Positions 18,412 through 18,769 of a DNA stretch of 18,769 bases are shown here, piece by piece. Position 1 is the first letter of the stretch. The number at the start of each line of letters is the position of its first letter. The stretch comes from Krasilnikovozyma curviuscula (lineage: Eukaryota; Basidiomycota; Tremellomycetes; Cystofilobasidiales; Mrakiaceae), in contig MVAQ01000325.1 of assembly GCA_014825775.1 (NCBI GenBank), forward strand, positions 1 through 18,769, written 5' to 3'. Position numbers and translations under genes: made by a program. Under the pieces are notes generated by a model. It saw nothing but the letters and a program-made list of their open reading frames with translations. It had not been told where the DNA came from and searched no databases.

Positions 18412-18769
18412 TTAGGATAGACGCATAGTCGAAAGCCCATTCTGGCCAACTTTGAGCGTAGGAAGCTCGACTTTTGAGAAGTCTTCCCAGTGCGAAGACC
18501 AACCCTCTGAAGAAATTGAAGAGCAAAGGTTAGATGATGGCTACAACGGAAAACGACAGGATGCGATGATCCAAACTCACCACCAGGTGGAGGACCGTAA
18601 TCCACGCCTCCCTGTTTACCAGCAGCGACTTTAGCCATAAAGATAGAGTTGTTGTGGAAGGATGGAGGAGGGGGTGGGATTTGAGTGGGTGTTGTGGGGA
18701 AGTAATCGGAAGCTGTGGTGGATACTGATGAGATCGAAAGTGTCCTCTCGAAATCGACAGCGAATCCAG
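18412..18769 (-). CDS. C-terminal end of an unrecognised gene, running off the right edge
   Basis: Two minus-strand exons are proposed: one from the window edge down to 18581 and a terminal one from 18506 to 18412 with a TAA stop, joined by a GTGAGT donor and a TTTCTTCAG acceptor in phase (74-base intron). The readable part is Ser/Thr/Pro-rich (SVSTTASDYFPTTPTQIPPP, then KVAAGKQGGVDYGPPPGE) and ends with GWSSHWEDFSKVELPTLKVG and a short tail. I do not recognise the family. The gene is convergent with the membrane-protein gene that stops at 18145. The upstream part and the start are outside the window. Confidence 0.45.

Overview
The window looks like nuclear DNA of an intron-rich fungus, most probably a basidiomycete. 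Almost every gene is cut by introns of about 60 to 130 bases with GTGAGT-type donors, and the proteins are fungal: a Kre9/Knh1-like wall protein and a chitin synthase fused to a myosin motor. A Tremellomycete-like yeast is my best guess, but that is inference from intron density, moderate GC and protein content only. No prokaryotic operon, CRISPR array, transposon, tRNA or rRNA was recognised.

Left part (1-5770, + strand): a promoter/leader region with simple repeats; a nine-exon gene (702-2140) for a small Ser/Thr-rich, probably GPI-anchored cell-wall protein; a spacer; then a CaMKK/Ssp1-type protein kinase (2645-5534). The kinase has the Arg/Pro-rich insert and a basic segment after the catalytic domain, and it carries an apparent one-base frame break in its C-terminal tail.

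Middle (5769-15464, - strand): U2 snRNP protein A' (Lea1), five exons, convergent with the kinase; about 1 kb without a recognisable gene; then a very large class V/VII-type chitin synthase (7978-15464), for which I built an 18-exon model of 2030 codons that keeps phase at every junction. Two of its introns are multiples of three and contain no stop codon, so they are easily mistaken for exon.

Right part (15967-18769): a shared promoter of about 500 bases leads rightwards to two closely spaced + strand membrane-protein genes, one small (159 aa, lysine-rich KKTK tail) and one with about seven to eight membrane segments (342 aa, DUF1774-like by architecture). The C-terminal end of an unrecognised - strand gene runs off the window edge.

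Functionally, the wall protein and chitin synthase both belong to cell-wall construction, CaMKK-type kinases act on stress and polarity signalling, and U2A' is a core splicing factor. Nothing shows that these neighbours form one system; fungal gene order is often incidental. The most unusual observations are the cryptic stop-free introns, a 16-base microexon, the broken kinase tail, and the two poorly known membrane proteins.
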